Source: Ashinkailepas kermadecensis
Lineage: Eukaryota; Arthropoda; Thecostraca; Neolepadidae
Length of the DNA stretch: 64,000 bases
Assembly (NCBI GenBank): GCA_034440615.1
Contig: JAOTOM010004749.1
Span: 124,001 to 188,000, forward strand
Direction of reading: 5' to 3'
The notes beneath the pieces are model-generated. The model made no database searches and was not told the origin of the DNA. It saw only the letters and a program-made list of their open reading frames with translations. Positions 22,972 to 34,095 of the stretch are shown here, piece after piece. Every line of letters begins with the position of its first letter. Positions within the stretch are counted from its first letter, which is position 1. The translations under genes and the position numbers were made by a program.

Positions 22972-24212
22972 CTCATGTCCGGCCGGCGTAGACAGTCGAG
23001 GCCCCAGACGAGACAGGTCTGAACCGGCCGCGACACCGTCTCATGTCCGCCGGCGTAGACAGTCGAGGCCCCAGACGAGACAGGTCTGAACCGGCCGCGA
23101 CACCGTCTCATGTCCGCCGGCGTAGACAGTCCAGGCCTAGACGCGACAGGTCTGAACCGGCCGCGACACCGTCTCATGTCCGGCCGGCGTAGACAGTCGA
23201 GGCCCCAGACGAGACAGGTCTGAACCAGCCGCGACACCGTCTCATGTCCGCCGGCGCAGACAGTCCAGGCCCCAGACGAGACAGGTCTGAACCGGCCGCG
23301 ACACCGTCTCATGTCCAGGCCTAGACGCGACAGGTCTGAACCGGCCGCGACACCGTCTCATGTCCGGCCGGCGTAGACAGTCGAGGCCCCAGACGAGACA
23401 GGTCTGAACCGGCCGCGACACCGTCTCATGTCCGGCCGGCGTAGACAGTCGAGGCCCCAGACGAGACAGGTCTGAACCGGCCGCGACACCGTCTCATGTC
23501 CGGCCGGCGTAGACAGTCGAGGCCCCAGACGAGACAGGTCTGAACCGGCCGCGACACCGTCTCATGTCCGGCCGGCGCAGACAGTCCAGGCCTAGACGAG
23601 ACAGGTCTGAACCGGCCGCGACACCGTCTCATGTTCGGCCGGCGTAGACAATCAAGGCCCCAAAAAAAAAAAGTTTGAATCCCCCCGCCAAACTTCATGT
23701 CCGGCCGGCGTAGACAGTCGAGGCCCCAGACGAGACAGGTCTGAACCGGCCGCGACACCGTCTCATTAACCGGCCGCGACACCGTCTCATGTCCGGCCGG
23801 CGTAGACTCAAGCCAAAAGACAGGTCTGAACCGGCCGCGACACCGTCTCATGTCCGGCCGGGAAGAAAAGACAGGTCTGAACCGGCCGCGACACCGTCTC
23901 ATGTCCGGCCGGCGTAGACAGTCGAGGCCCCAGACGAGACAGGTCTGAACCGGCCGCGACACCGTCTCATGTCCGGCCGGCGGACACCCCGGCCGGCGAA
24001 AAAGGTCTGAACCGGCCGCGACACCGTCTCATGTTCGGCCGGCGCAGACAGTCCAGGCCCCAGACGAGACAGGTCTGAACCGGCCGCGACACCGTCTCAT
24101 GTTCGGCCGGCGCAGACAGTCCAGGCCTAGACGCGACAGGTCTGAACCGGCCGCGACACCGTCTCATGTTCGGCCGGCGCAGACAGTCCAGGCCTAGACG
24201 CGACAGGTCTGG
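22972..24212. repeat. 68-bp minisatellite, about 18 copies
   Basis: Units contain CTCATGTCCGGCCGGCGTAG, GACAGTCGAGGCCCCAGACG, AGACAGGTCTGAACCGGCCG and CGACACCG. Substitutions include GTCGAG/GTCCAG and CCCCAGACGAG/CTAGACGCG. Units at 23640-23700, 23760-23880 and 23980-24010 are badly disrupted by A-runs and deletions, while flanking units are nearly identical. The array lies about 190 bp upstream of the tango exon in minus-strand terms. Confidence 0.95.
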
Positions 24213-25429
24213 CTCTGACGATCCAGATCCGGACCGTCAGCCGCCTCGGAAAGATTTGGGAAAACACCCGATATCCGACACACGCGGTTAGAATTATTTG
24301 GGCTGCTGAAGACATTGTGAACTAACTGGCTCTCTCCAGACAGGAAGCAGTCAGCCGTGTCTGTTTTACAGCTGCATTTTGCACCTCTCCCAGCCGGATT
24401 TAATGATTGCTCATTGGGCACATTACCACCCAAGCAACGCTTGTCAGAGTCCTCCCGATGGTGTGTGTCTCACGAGAATAATCTCGGAGATGTGTTGATC
24501 CGAACTCATGACTCCGACATCGCTACCGCCGGGGGCGGGTCAGGTCATTTGACCGATCGGCCCCACAATCACCGCTCGACCACGCACACCAAATGGAAGA
24601 CCATCAGTCAGAGTTCATAACACGCTACGCTCGTATTTCTACAAGTAGCCAGATAATGAACTGGCTATGTGGCGAGGTGACGTGGCCGACGGAAACACAA
24701 AAACTAGCCGCCATATGTCCGGTTCACATGAAAAACCACCACGGTGTACCTGAACTCAAGGTTGAAACGAGGATATTTTATACTGATGTTCATCCCCATT
24801 AGAAGGACACGATAAAGCATGGACGAAGAATAAAAAGGGAACAAAGCCGGAATAGCGAAGCTAACACGGAACCTTACTTTTCAAACAATATCAACACTAT
24901 CTGCTGAAACGACACATCAATGAAATGTGCACGAGATTAACCGTATTCTCACTCACGGCGACTGTGTGCGTCCAGGGGTCCATCCAAGTAGTTTGTCTAC
25001 GCAATCTACTGGGAAGTGAGCATTCCGTGCACGGCCGTTGCGAGCAGAAAATCGTTTGCATCCCATTCGCACCCCACCACGCTGTTTATCGATGTCGGCA
25101 TTAATGCTGACTGGCCATTTTCAGCAAAGAGTGGCCATGAAGACGGCAGCACCACGCCCGCCCACTGATTATCCCCGAGCCGATATCCGTTTCTCTGCGC
25201 CCATTCCATCTATCTGTCGAGTGGCCGGCCGACTGGCGGTGGCTGTCACACTGTGCCGGCCGGCCCGCCCCGCTGACCCGTTACTGACCGGGGTCGCGAC
25301 CCGGCCGCTCCGAGCCGCTCGCAACGACCGCATAACTCGTGCGGCCGGCAGGGGAGCGGCCGCCGGTCACGGCCTGGCTGTACCGCCTCTCGGGCACCGC
25401 CGCAACACCCCGCCCACCGGCCGGCGGGC
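24213..25429. other. Unique DNA, no gene recognised
   Basis: AT/GC-mixed sequence up to about 25150, then GC-rich. Open frames up to 314 codons start at 25038 (plus), but they run into the next repeat in several overlapping phases and show biased, non-domain composition. Confidence 0.5.
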
Positions 25430-25600
25430 CGTCCATCCTGCCCACCGGCCGACCGTCCATCCCGCCCACAGACCATTCGTACTGCCCACCGACCGTCCAT
25501 CTCGCCCACAGACCATTCGTACTGCACAACGACCGACCATCCCGCCCACAGACCATTCGTACTGCACAACGACCGACCATCCTGCACTCCGACCTACCAG
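25430..25600. repeat. About 40-bp minisatellite, 4 copies
   Basis: Units share CGCCCACAGACCATTCGTAC followed by TGCACAACGACCGACCATC, with TGCCCACCGACCGTCCATC variants on the left. The copies are moderately diverged. Confidence 0.8.
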
Positions 25601-26574
25601 CCGCCAACACTCCGGCCGACCAGCCGTTCATCCTGTCCGAGTCGATCGCTTCCCTGTCGGACCGACCGGCTGGCCGCTCACCCCGCTGGCCCACCGGGCC
25701 GCTCTTCCGGGCGGCGGCCGACTTCCTGCCGGCGCGCGCTATCAGCTGGTCCACCGGCACTGCGCGTTTTTACGGCCGTGTGCGCCGTTTTTGCCGCCGA
25801 GAGGCCCAGCCGACCGGAGATCGTTCCTTCACCCGTCCCGCCTCTACCCGGCCGCAGAGTTGGCGGAAAACGCGCCGCCGCACGGCATTCACGCGGGTAT
25901 ATACACCCACACCCACACACACGCATACACACAGGGCAGCTGCAGCTCCACGGCCGAGCGCTATGACTCGGCAAGTATATAAACTATCTCTCGAGTGCCT
26001 GCATTCACCGACGTACCATCCCCAGCCCATTACCAGACTCGCTTCTCTTGGGGACCTCGCTTCTGCCACCTGATTCTCGTTTCCCTCAGCGTCCAGCAGA
26101 GGAGTGGAGCACATCCGGCAGCAGTCCGTCGTGGCCGACCGTCGTTACCAGGCCGTCGTCGCCGTCGACGATGCCGATGCCGATGCCGACGCCGACGCGC
26201 AGTCGATACCGAGTCGGCTTGTTGTCATTACGAGACAATTACATGGATTAGCCGGACGAGCGTCGTGCGATCACGCGATCCCGAGCCGCCGCAGCCGCAG
26301 CCGAGCCGCCGCAGCCGCAGCCGAGCCGCCGCAGCCGAGGCGGCCCAACCGGGCCACATCACAACGGCGAGGTGGCGCCGGAGACCACGGCCACCGGGCG
26401 GACCGGCGGTGCTGCATCGGAGCGGACCAGGGGGTCTGAGCCACACCAGGAGAACTGGACCACTAAACACCACTGGACCGGAGCGGACCGCAGCAACTGG
26501 ATGGCACAACCTAACTGGACCAGAGGTCAGATAAATGGGACAGACCCGGGAAGTCGAAAAAAAACATCAAATAA
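25601..26574. other. GC-rich region with a small 20-bp repeat
   Basis: The region is GC- and CpG-rich, with ACACCCACAC-type runs near 25900. Three copies of GAGCCGCCGCAGCCGCAGCC lie at 26281-26340. Frames of 100-250 codons overlap on both strands without recognisable domains. A dispersed 5' exon of tango could lie here, but I cannot support one. Confidence 0.45.
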
Positions 26575-26705
26575 TATACCAGGGAGCATTACAACACAGC
26601 GTGGGGCTAGCGACCCCGTGTCAATAATATATCAGGGAGCATTACAACACAGGGTCGGGGCTGGCGGTCCCACTTCAATAATACACCAGGGAGCACTACA
26701 ACAAA
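26575..26705. repeat. About 65-bp tandem repeat, 2.3 copies
   Basis: CAGGGAGCATTACAACACAG and a GGGGCT(A/G)GCG(A/G) block repeat, each followed by TCAATAATA. Spacing is about 60-68 bp. Confidence 0.8.
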
Positions 26706-27675
26706 GGGGGCTGGGGGAACATCTCGATCAGACAAGGCGAGCACAGTAAGATGCGACCAGAATAGCTTGACCGAACCAGACGACAATCGTCAAATCCGAC
26801 CAGATCCGACCAGCCGGGATCAGACTTCCGTGTTTGATGTGGACGATACCGGGAAGTAAGTCGCTTAGTCGAGTCATTTATTTGGTCTATAGGGTTGAGA
26901 TGGGATCTCAGCCGCATGAGCAATCAAAAGAGCGAGGATCACACTGGCGGTGGAATGTGAAGGCCCGCAAAACTTGTGAAATAGTGAATAACCAAACTGA
27001 AGTCAAGGAAACAGATACTGAATTCAGTATGTCTGCAGAGCCGAACTAAATCAAGGAAACATAATGAATACTGAAGGACATAATCAAACACATCATTCGC
27101 CTTATCCCCCCAGTAGCGCATAGGACAGCGGCCACTGTCCAAACCGTCGGAAGCGAGGTCCCAAAGTGGTCTGGTTGATCCCAATCTTCCCACGGTCCCA
27201 AAGCGACACACAGATGGACCGATTACGGCGCTAATGATCCGGCCGCCACGTGTATGTGTGGCAAATATTCCGGCGGGCTGTCTGAACACTTCACTCATGA
27301 AGCTCGGCGGAGCGTGGTGTCGGCCAAACACAGATCCGACGGCATGCATGTCCACACATAGCTCTGCAGGTATTCCGACGGGCACCACAACACAGCCCAC
27401 TCCACAGTACCGATGTGGTTCGGTACGGTTCACCGCAGCGTCTACCATACTTTGTTCCTTGAGCTTCGAGACCGTCGATTCTGCTGGTCATGCAGCGTCC
27501 CTAACAACATCGCCCATAAACAGGTTGCTTCATCATAGTGGCAAGTTTGTGCTGAACGCAGCGGTACGCTTCACACTGAACAACAACACTGATCAAGGCG
27601 TAGTGTGCCTACCCTCACAGACAGTGGCGTGCGGATGTCCCCGATAGCACGGCCAAGTGCAGGCCACCGTCTGTA
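26706..27675. other. Unique DNA with unrecognised overlapping frames
   Basis: A 169-codon minus frame (26939-27448) and a 137-codon plus frame (27234-27647) overlap. Both have ordinary, non-repetitive composition, so one could be a fragment of a real or mobile-element protein, but I recognise no motif in either. No splice-flanked exon is evident. Confidence 0.35.
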
Positions 27676-28102
27676 ATGGACAAGTTTCATGTCGGGACAA
27701 ACCGTATTTTTTTCAAGTTTCACTACTGAATTTTAATTCTAAAGACGATGGTGCCATGCATTTATTTTTTAAAAGTCCTTAAAGAGCTTAAATAATCCTA
27801 AAACTACTTCAGAATGCCTCGCTTTGTGATTGGTCAACACATCTGTGACGTCACGTATGTCGAGGGTAGCGAAGGTCCACTGCCGGCCATTCGATTTTAC
27901 GTATAGGACGCTGCCGAGGTTGGATTAATCGTGACTGTTTTAGCTTAAATGGCATCAGACCGTCGGGTGACTTGGATGTCCGGGCTGGTTGTTCAGGCTC
28001 TTGTCAAAAGGCACCCATCTCGGTATATCGGTGTGCCTCCAGAGCACTTGATATCGTTGGTCTATTAGCCAATATGATTCAATATGTAAACAGAGGTCAG
28101 GC

Positions 28103-28647
28103 TTGACAACGGAAGATTTAGTGTTTGGCACTGATGCGCATAAGATTAGACATGCCGAGTCACCTGCTCGCCGATCTGTTCGGTGTGAGCACTGGTTGCG
28201 TATCCAGGCTGCTAGCTCTTGTCGTGCCTGTGCTTGGGAGCTGTTTAAACGAATTGGTTACTTCGCCAGAACAACAACCGATCCGTGATAATCCGCCTCA
28301 TGCACTTATGGCAAATTTTTCGTCCTGTGAAAGCATTATTGATCGCTTCGAGATCCAAATTGAAAAGCTGGCTCACGCGGTTGCGCAGAGCATGTCATGG
28401 CCAGAGTACAAAACATGCAATAGCAAGCGTTCGAAAGGATGAAACTCTGAGCACCGCTGCCGTCGTGAAGATGCGAACGATCGTCGGGTTGCGGACGCAC
28501 ATCGAGCGCGTCATCGCACGCTTGCGCGTGTTTAGGATGTTGGCCATGCATTCGTGTATTTCGCTCAGCATGACTGACTGGATGGATGATGTAGTCAAGA
28601 TTGTGTGCGGTCTGGTCAATCTCCAGGACCGCATTGCGAAAAGCTAA
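28103..28647 (+). pseudogene. DDE_Tnp_4-type transposase remnant
   Basis: The left frame (28125-28442) begins with the helix-turn-helix part of these transposases (MRIRLDMPSHLLADLFGVST, then GCVSRLL). It then reaches the first-aspartate region (CESIIDRFEIQIEK), where the family usually has IIDCTE. It jumps to the C-terminal region in another frame (28285-28647): LRTHIERVIARLRVFRML, then DDVVKIVCGLVNLQ. The catalytic core between these is missing; a full protein is several hundred residues. The internal deletion and frame change make it inactive. The upstream EDLVFGTD at 28103 is in yet another frame. Confidence 0.8.
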
Positions 28648-28859
28648 ATTTGTCTGCGTGTATTCCACGGAGTTGCATAGTCAGGGCACTACGCGTTTTC
28701 CGCCATATCGTATGGGGAACCGGTGTGGATACGTACCGCTTGCCGAATACACGAAATGCTAGATTTTGTACCTACATTTTGTCTCCTTCAGATCCAGCAT
28801 GCATGAGGTGGGCTTTCTGGGAGTTCAACCCTGGAATTTGAAGTCTGAAAGATGAACAA

Positions 28860-29335
28860 TTGCTGGCTGAACGCAGAGGAATACATCGACACGCCTGACA
28901 TGTTACGGCTTTTCTGATCAGCATCGCGGTAAAAATAGCATGGAATATTGTGGAATAAAAATATAAAAGAAATTTGAATGTATAAACAGCTTCTCTTTCA
29001 CTGGAGGGGAAGCCATGGTGTACAGCTAAAGCACATATAGTTTATGCGGTGGCCCTTCCCATCATTTCACACATTTTACTTTTGCTTTGTAAGCAAGCTT
29101 TTGCTGTTCGTTTACACACCACAATGCCCTGGATTTGAAAGAGAAAGGTTAGCTGTTGCATTACCACCATAATAAATTATCTACCTTATCAAGCTTCATA
29201 TTTTCTTGAGAATTGTTCAGTTTGGTGCCACAAGCACTCACGTTGTCCTCCATGACGTGATTCGGTTGAAAAACTTGGCGTAGAAATACCCGGTCCAGAC
29301 TTCACTGCGTGTCTTCGGCCTGGCCGCTTCGAGGC
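28860..29335. other. Non-coding right arm of the DDE element
   Basis: AT-rich sequence between the transposase remnant and the right inner inverted block. It contains AATAAA-like signals (near 28940 and 29170) that could have served the transposase mRNA. Confidence 0.45.
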
Positions 29336-29512
29336 TCGACATATCTGACGTCATCACTACGGGTAGATTTTTTAATCGAAGACAACACTTAATTGAAATC
29401 ATTTAATTAAGTAGGAAATGCACCTCCGATGAGCAAAATACTTCAGTTTTGTATACGAAACATCACATACGTTTTGTTGTAACTTAATACCCATTACGTG
29501 AAACTTGTCCAT

Positions 29513-29960
29513 TAGGCACGGAGTCCGTCGACTCCGTTCCGGGACGGATGGGCACCACCGCCGACACGCGCTCCATGGAATGCTTTCAGAGTTTCTCTTC
29601 AATCGAATGATCCATTTTTCGTATTTAATTAGACCAGGTGATGTCGCCGTTTTAATGGAATACTATTGGACCCGATCATCAATTACCCACACCGTACGGT
29701 ATCAAACACCCAAAAATGTTGGCCCGGTGATCGAGGAATGTTGATTGGACCGAAACGCACCGATGTATTGACAACCTCAAGCGGTCCAATCAGTGCCGTT
29801 CCACCAAACACTAAGCACGCATGCAGCCCCCCGACGTCTCGGCAGGGGTCGCGGTCAACAAGCGTCACACTCGGGCGGCCCAATACAGTGTGGTGGCTGC
29901 GCCGGTCACACAGAGCGCCAATGGCGCAGTAGCCCGGTCAACGTCGCGCTACCGTGCACC
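29513..29960. other. Unique spacer
   Basis: Non-repetitive DNA between the transposon and a SINE. Small overlapping frames below 110 codons carry no recognised motif. Confidence 0.45.
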
Positions 29961-29964
29961 CAAG

Positions 29965-30118
29965 TTGGTTGGCTATTTTGGTATTTTTTTCGACGTGTCG
30001 ATCGCATTGGGTCACAGGGTCGCCAATCTCTCACGCTGATTAGTCACCGGCGAAGAGCAGCAACAGGTGAGACTCGAACCCGCAACCTTTCGGTTGGGAG
30101 ACGGGTACCTTAAGCTTA
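29965..30118 (-). mobile_element. tRNA-derived SINE, diverged copy
   Basis: On the minus strand a tRNA-like head carries a B box (GGTTCGAGTCTCAC), preceded by an anticodon-arm hairpin (CAACCGAAAGGTTG). The body follows (CTCTTCGCC, AGCGTGAGAGATTGGCGAC, CGACACGTCGA) and a CCAAAATAGCCAACC tail. It matches the copy at 44140-44330 over the whole body. The 5' head is degraded and no clear flanking duplication is seen, so it is older. Confidence 0.85.
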
Positions 30119-30443
30119 AACAATTTAAAAAAAAACATTTTATTTTTTATTTTTGAAAGTCTTACCCCCTTAATTTGTTCCTTATAATATAGAAACACTG
30201 TATAAAAAGTTTGAGCACTAAATTCTTATGTTTAGAGGTAGCTCAAGGGCCTCAAAGATTATGAAAAGTAAAAAAATTCAACGAATTACGAGTATATCAG
30301 ACTATATCTTAATATATTTTAAACAACACACTTGAACACAGTATTTATTTTTTAACACGTTAATAGTAAATTATTTGTTCAGTTTTTGACATAGTTCATA
30401 GTATCAGTCTGACAATGTCCAGCAAACCCAAAATTTATTATTT
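30119..30443. other. AT-rich spacer
   Basis: A- and T-runs and unique AT-rich DNA. It could include a 3' untranslated region of the pseudogene to its right. Confidence 0.4.
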
Positions 30444-31600
30444 TCATGACATCCCGGACAGTGTCTGTTTTCTGCTATCAGGGTACATTCTGCGATGGTC
30501 CTCGACAACTTGCAGCAGGATTTGCAGCTGCGTTTCATCACGGGTTATCAACCCACTGTACTCCTGAATGAGTGCCACTCCACGTTCAGCGTGGTCATTG
30601 ACAACTTTTAGAGAGTTTACTGTTTCTGCAGCCTGCTTGTAGTCGTCTCTGTCATCCCACAGGTCCGTATCAACCGCGAGAAATCCATCTGGAAGTTCCA
30701 TCATTCGCAGAAGTTTCATTGACCTTGCTGTGACGAAATCTTCCAAGTTTTTATCCTTGAATGAATCAAGAGCAACAGTGATTCGCTTGGAATGATCCTG
30801 ATCTTGGTCTTCTTCATTATTCATGGCATTCACCATCAGTCTCTTGGTTGACGAACTGACCCGACTGTCGAAGAAGGCCAAGCTTACAAGTTCCTGTGAC
30901 AAGTACCACAAGTGATTGGAAAACTTGTATGATATTGACTTTGAGATGGCTGGATGGATTGATGAGTATTCAAGCAGTGACTTCAGCAGCAGCAGGTCAC
31001 TGTAAGGAGCACCTGATGCTTGAGGTGCAGAGATCCAGGCTTTCAGGTAGACACGTACTGCGAATACACACACATCACGTAATCCTCTCTTTTCTGCAGG
31101 GGTAGTTTGAATTGAGCCTTGAACATCCAGATCTTGAGAATGTATATGACTTTGGACATCCCGCGGACGTGGTGCATTGCTCCGGGTGACATGAATCGCA
31201 CTACTCTGGCAGGAGCAGCACCGAGAAAGACAATCACAATTTCCAAGAATTCTTTATAATCATCTCTCGGCTGTCCGTTCAAGATGCTTGTTGGCATAAT
31301 CGATAGTGCCTTGCATTACGTCTTCCACTAAACTTGCTACGTCATCAGCTGCAATCCCTGGCTCATAATTGGCCGTGTCTATGAATCCCAGTATTCCTGG
31401 AAGCATTTGAAGAGTGGAACCTCGGGAGAAGATTTGACTCCCATACACACTTGGAACACTGCACCAGTTATCAGCATAGTCAGTCCAATGAGTCCAAACA
31501 GTAAACAAGTCTAAACATGTCTGGAATATAAATTCATGGAAAATTTGCATTGTGTGTGTGATTTTCTGCAAAGTCTGTGATAACTTGGTTTTCATTTTCA
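30444..31600 (-). pseudogene. Frameshifted copy of an uncharacterised multicopy metazoan protein
   Basis: Three minus-strand frames join in order as one protein of about 380 residues. The first segment contains LPGILGFIDTANYEPG and DDVASLVEDVMQGTIDYANK. The second contains RDDYKEFLEIVIVFLG and GAMHHVRGMSKVIYILKIWM. The third (209 codons, ending 30444) contains VYLKAWISAPQ, FSNHLWYLSQELVSLAFFD, then NDHAERGVALIQEYSG and TRDETQLQILLQVVEDHR. Frameshifts fall near 31290 (at NKHL) and near 31080 (at QKRE, before DVCVFAVR). I recognise this as a repetitive, poorly understood family in invertebrate genomes, probably carried by mobile elements. Its function is unknown to me. The third frame alone lacks the conserved start of the family. 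Confidence 0.6.
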
Positions 31601-32585
31601 AATAGTGTTCTGTGATACACCTATGTACAGTGTTTACTTTTTATGACATGGTGATAAGTGTTCCCTGGTCAGCTCCACATCTCATTTTAGCATTTATTGT
31701 CTAGCTCAACGAACATTTTACTCTTGTATTATAACAGATATTGTGTATGTACATAGTACTATTGTAATTATTTGTTTAATGGAGCACAGTTTTAACACAC
31801 TTAAAGGATTTATCTGTGTTCCCGGTCTTGTACTCAATCTTGTAAATAAAAAATAAATAAATAAAATAAGTTATTTAAAAAAAAAAATATTTCATTAATT
31901 TTACCACAATTATTGCATGTTGTGTGTATGATGGTAGGAGAAAGTGTCAATTTACTTAATAGTTAAAATTGGGTTATACATTTATGAACATAATTAATCT
32001 ATTATCAGTAGCATGCGAAATAAAAGGGCGGCCGCAGCTTTGGAGTATCAGAAACTTTACCATCATTGAGCTACCCCTAAATATTGTTCAATTGTGCTCA
32101 TATTTTGCCTGAATTTTTATTTCATGTATAGGAACAAATTGAGAGGGTAAGAAGACATATTTCAAAAGTTCAAAAATAAGCTCCACCCTAGGGTACCTTA
32201 CCCATAGACTGCTCGCCGCCCCCCAGTCCACTGGAGGCCACACCACCGATCAATCAGTGGCACAGCGACACTGATACACACACGGCAGACCTGATGCTTA
32301 AGTCAGACATCAAGTGCCTCACTATTACAAACCTCCGCGACACTGGACCATATTATTATAAAGCTTCCGCGTTTATTTCGCCACACGAACCCTCACACTG
32401 CATTGGTCGAACACCTAAGCACCGCAGATACCGGGCATCCATCCCGCCGTGCGTCACTAAGGTCAGCGGATACAGTACACCGATCCGTACAGCAGCACGC
32501 ACGACCAGACGTGTAGGTCAGACAGGCTGAGACAGCAGGTACCGGCGGACTTCGCCCGGCTCGCCCTGCTGGTGGCGTGCTACAG
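31601..32585. other. AT-rich unique DNA
   Basis: Poly-A/T tracts near 31850-31890 and unique sequence. No gene seen. GC rises after 32190 toward the next array. Confidence 0.5.
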
Positions 32586-33000
32586 CCCGCTACTGGCCAG
32601 TCGACATCACCAAGCGGGCTGTACTGTAGACTGCAGCACCCACCGGTGGTCAAGGTCGAGTATACCACAACCCGGTACTAGCCAGTCGACATCACCAAGC
32701 GGGCTGTACTGTAGACTGCAGCATCCACGGTGGTCAAGGTCGAGTATACCACAGCCCGGTACTAGCCAGTCGACATCACCAAGCGGGCTGTACTGTAGAC
32801 TGCAGCACCCACCGGTGGTCAAGGTCGAGTATACCACAGCCCGGTACTGGCCAGTCGACATCACCAAGCGGGCTGTACTGTAGACTGCAGCATCCACGGT
32901 GGTCAAGGTCGAGTATACCACAGCCCGGTACTAGCCAGTCGACATCACCAAGCGGGCTGTACTATCACACAGCAGCACCCACCGGTCAAGGTCGAGTGCA
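32586..33000. repeat. 85-bp minisatellite, about 5 copies
   Basis: Units carry GCCAGTCGACATCACCAAGC, GGGCTGTACTGTAGACTGCA and GGTCAAGGTCGAGTATACCA. Units alternate CACCCACCGGTGG and CATCCACGGTGG forms (32635, 32725, 32807, 32892), so the amplified block was probably two units. The last unit is degraded. Confidence 0.9.
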
Positions 33001-33982
33001 CGTCAGAACCAACCGGTTGCAACGCATGCCACCAGCCCACAGGCCAATTTTATCACAAGAAGCCTCGGGTTTCTCTTCGAGGAGCCTAGCTGGTTGGCTG
33101 TGTGGCGCCACCTTTCCCTCACGCTGAATGGCCACGGCGGGGTCGGAGGGGCCGGAAGTCCGCGAGTCCCGAGCCAGAGCCAGCAACCCATCGGTTTGGG
33201 GACTGACGCGTTGACCAGTGTGCCACCAGCCCACCGCCAGCTTCGACTGAAGGAATTGTGATTTTAAGGCGAATCAGAGCATGAATCCGACTACACGTCA
33301 TATGTGAGTAAATAGATATGACAACGCATCATAATCATGGGACAAGGTCATCAAGGGAAATGAAGGGAAAATACGTGGGCGAAACTGAGCGGCGTACAAG
33401 ACGTGTGTGTAACTTTGGAGTGACAGTCGCGCAGTACAAAGCTGTCGTCCGACGTCCCAGACAAAACTATGCAGACTCAGGCCACACAAGTACTGGAGAG
33501 AACAAAATTGCAGGAAATCGAAGCATACATGGAAGCTTCGTCAAAACAAACTGCGTTATCAGACCAAAAATGAAGCGAGACAAGTCACTTCTTCACTTCA
33601 TTCGTCTACAAAACATATTTCTATTGGTGTAATACAACAGATGCGAGAGGTAAACGTTTCACTTCTCACGTTAACAGACAAAGGCTACCGACCCATCATC
33701 GAACAAGCCGCTTGTAGATGACCCAGTCATTTGTAGGGTCAAAGCTTGTTGACCAGCGTGACTAACTCCAGCATTCCGCGCTAAAGTGCAATAAGTCACT
33801 GGACGTGCTTCTCTGACACTATCGGACGACATTACCCTTGCAGATATGAAGCACTCTTGAACGACATCCTGTTCAGGGAAGCCGAGGCAAGTCGTCTGGC
33901 CAGGTCGGCTGTATGTCGGGCCGGCAGTTGGCATTCTGGAGCAATGATCACTTTCTAGATGAAGGTTCCATAGGACATAGGA
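33001..33982. other. Unique DNA, no gene recognised
   Basis: Mixed-composition sequence. The longest plus frame is 104 codons (33318-33632), arginine-rich and without a recognised motif. Confidence 0.45.
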
Positions 33983-34095
33983 CTTCCATAGGACACCTGC
34001 GCGGCCCCAGCCACAGCTCGCTCGGATGGTGTCACGCTAATAGGACACGTGCACGGCCCCAGCCACAGCTCGCTCAGATGGTGTCACGCTAATAG
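33983..34095. repeat. About 56-bp tandem duplication
   Basis: Two copies share GGACAC, then GCGGCCCCAGCCACAGCTCG (CGGCCCCAGCCACAGCTCG in copy 2) and GATGGTGTCACGCTAATAGG. They differ at only a few bases. Confidence 0.85.

Larger units (their letters stand above)
27676..29512 (+). mobile_element. Defective DDE transposon with inverted termini (1,837 bp)
   Basis: The left end is ATGGACAAGTTTCATGT and the right end is its inverted match, ACGTGAAACTTGTCCAT. Both are flanked by TA, a likely 2-bp target duplication. A second, inner inverted block pairs TGACGTCACGTATGTCGAG (near 27850) with CTCGACATATCTGACGTCA (29336-29354). The termini are therefore long but diverged between the blocks. Inside lies the decayed transposase at 28103-28647. 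Terminus and enzyme type suggest the DDE_Tnp_4 group (PIF/Harbinger or ISL2EU-like). The TA duplication is only two bases and could be coincidental. Confidence 0.75.

Noticed and set aside
22972..24212. CRISPR-like or integron-like repeat array
   Set aside because: The 68-bp units are repeats throughout with no variable spacers, and no associated genes are nearby.
26939..27448. 169-codon minus frame as a host gene
   Set aside because: Composition is ordinary, but no motif, splice context or homology was recognised, and it overlaps an open plus frame. It is kept only as part of an unassigned region.
30070..30115. Functional tRNA gene on the minus strand
   Set aside because: Only the T-arm and anticodon-arm parts are intact. 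It is the head of an older SINE copy.
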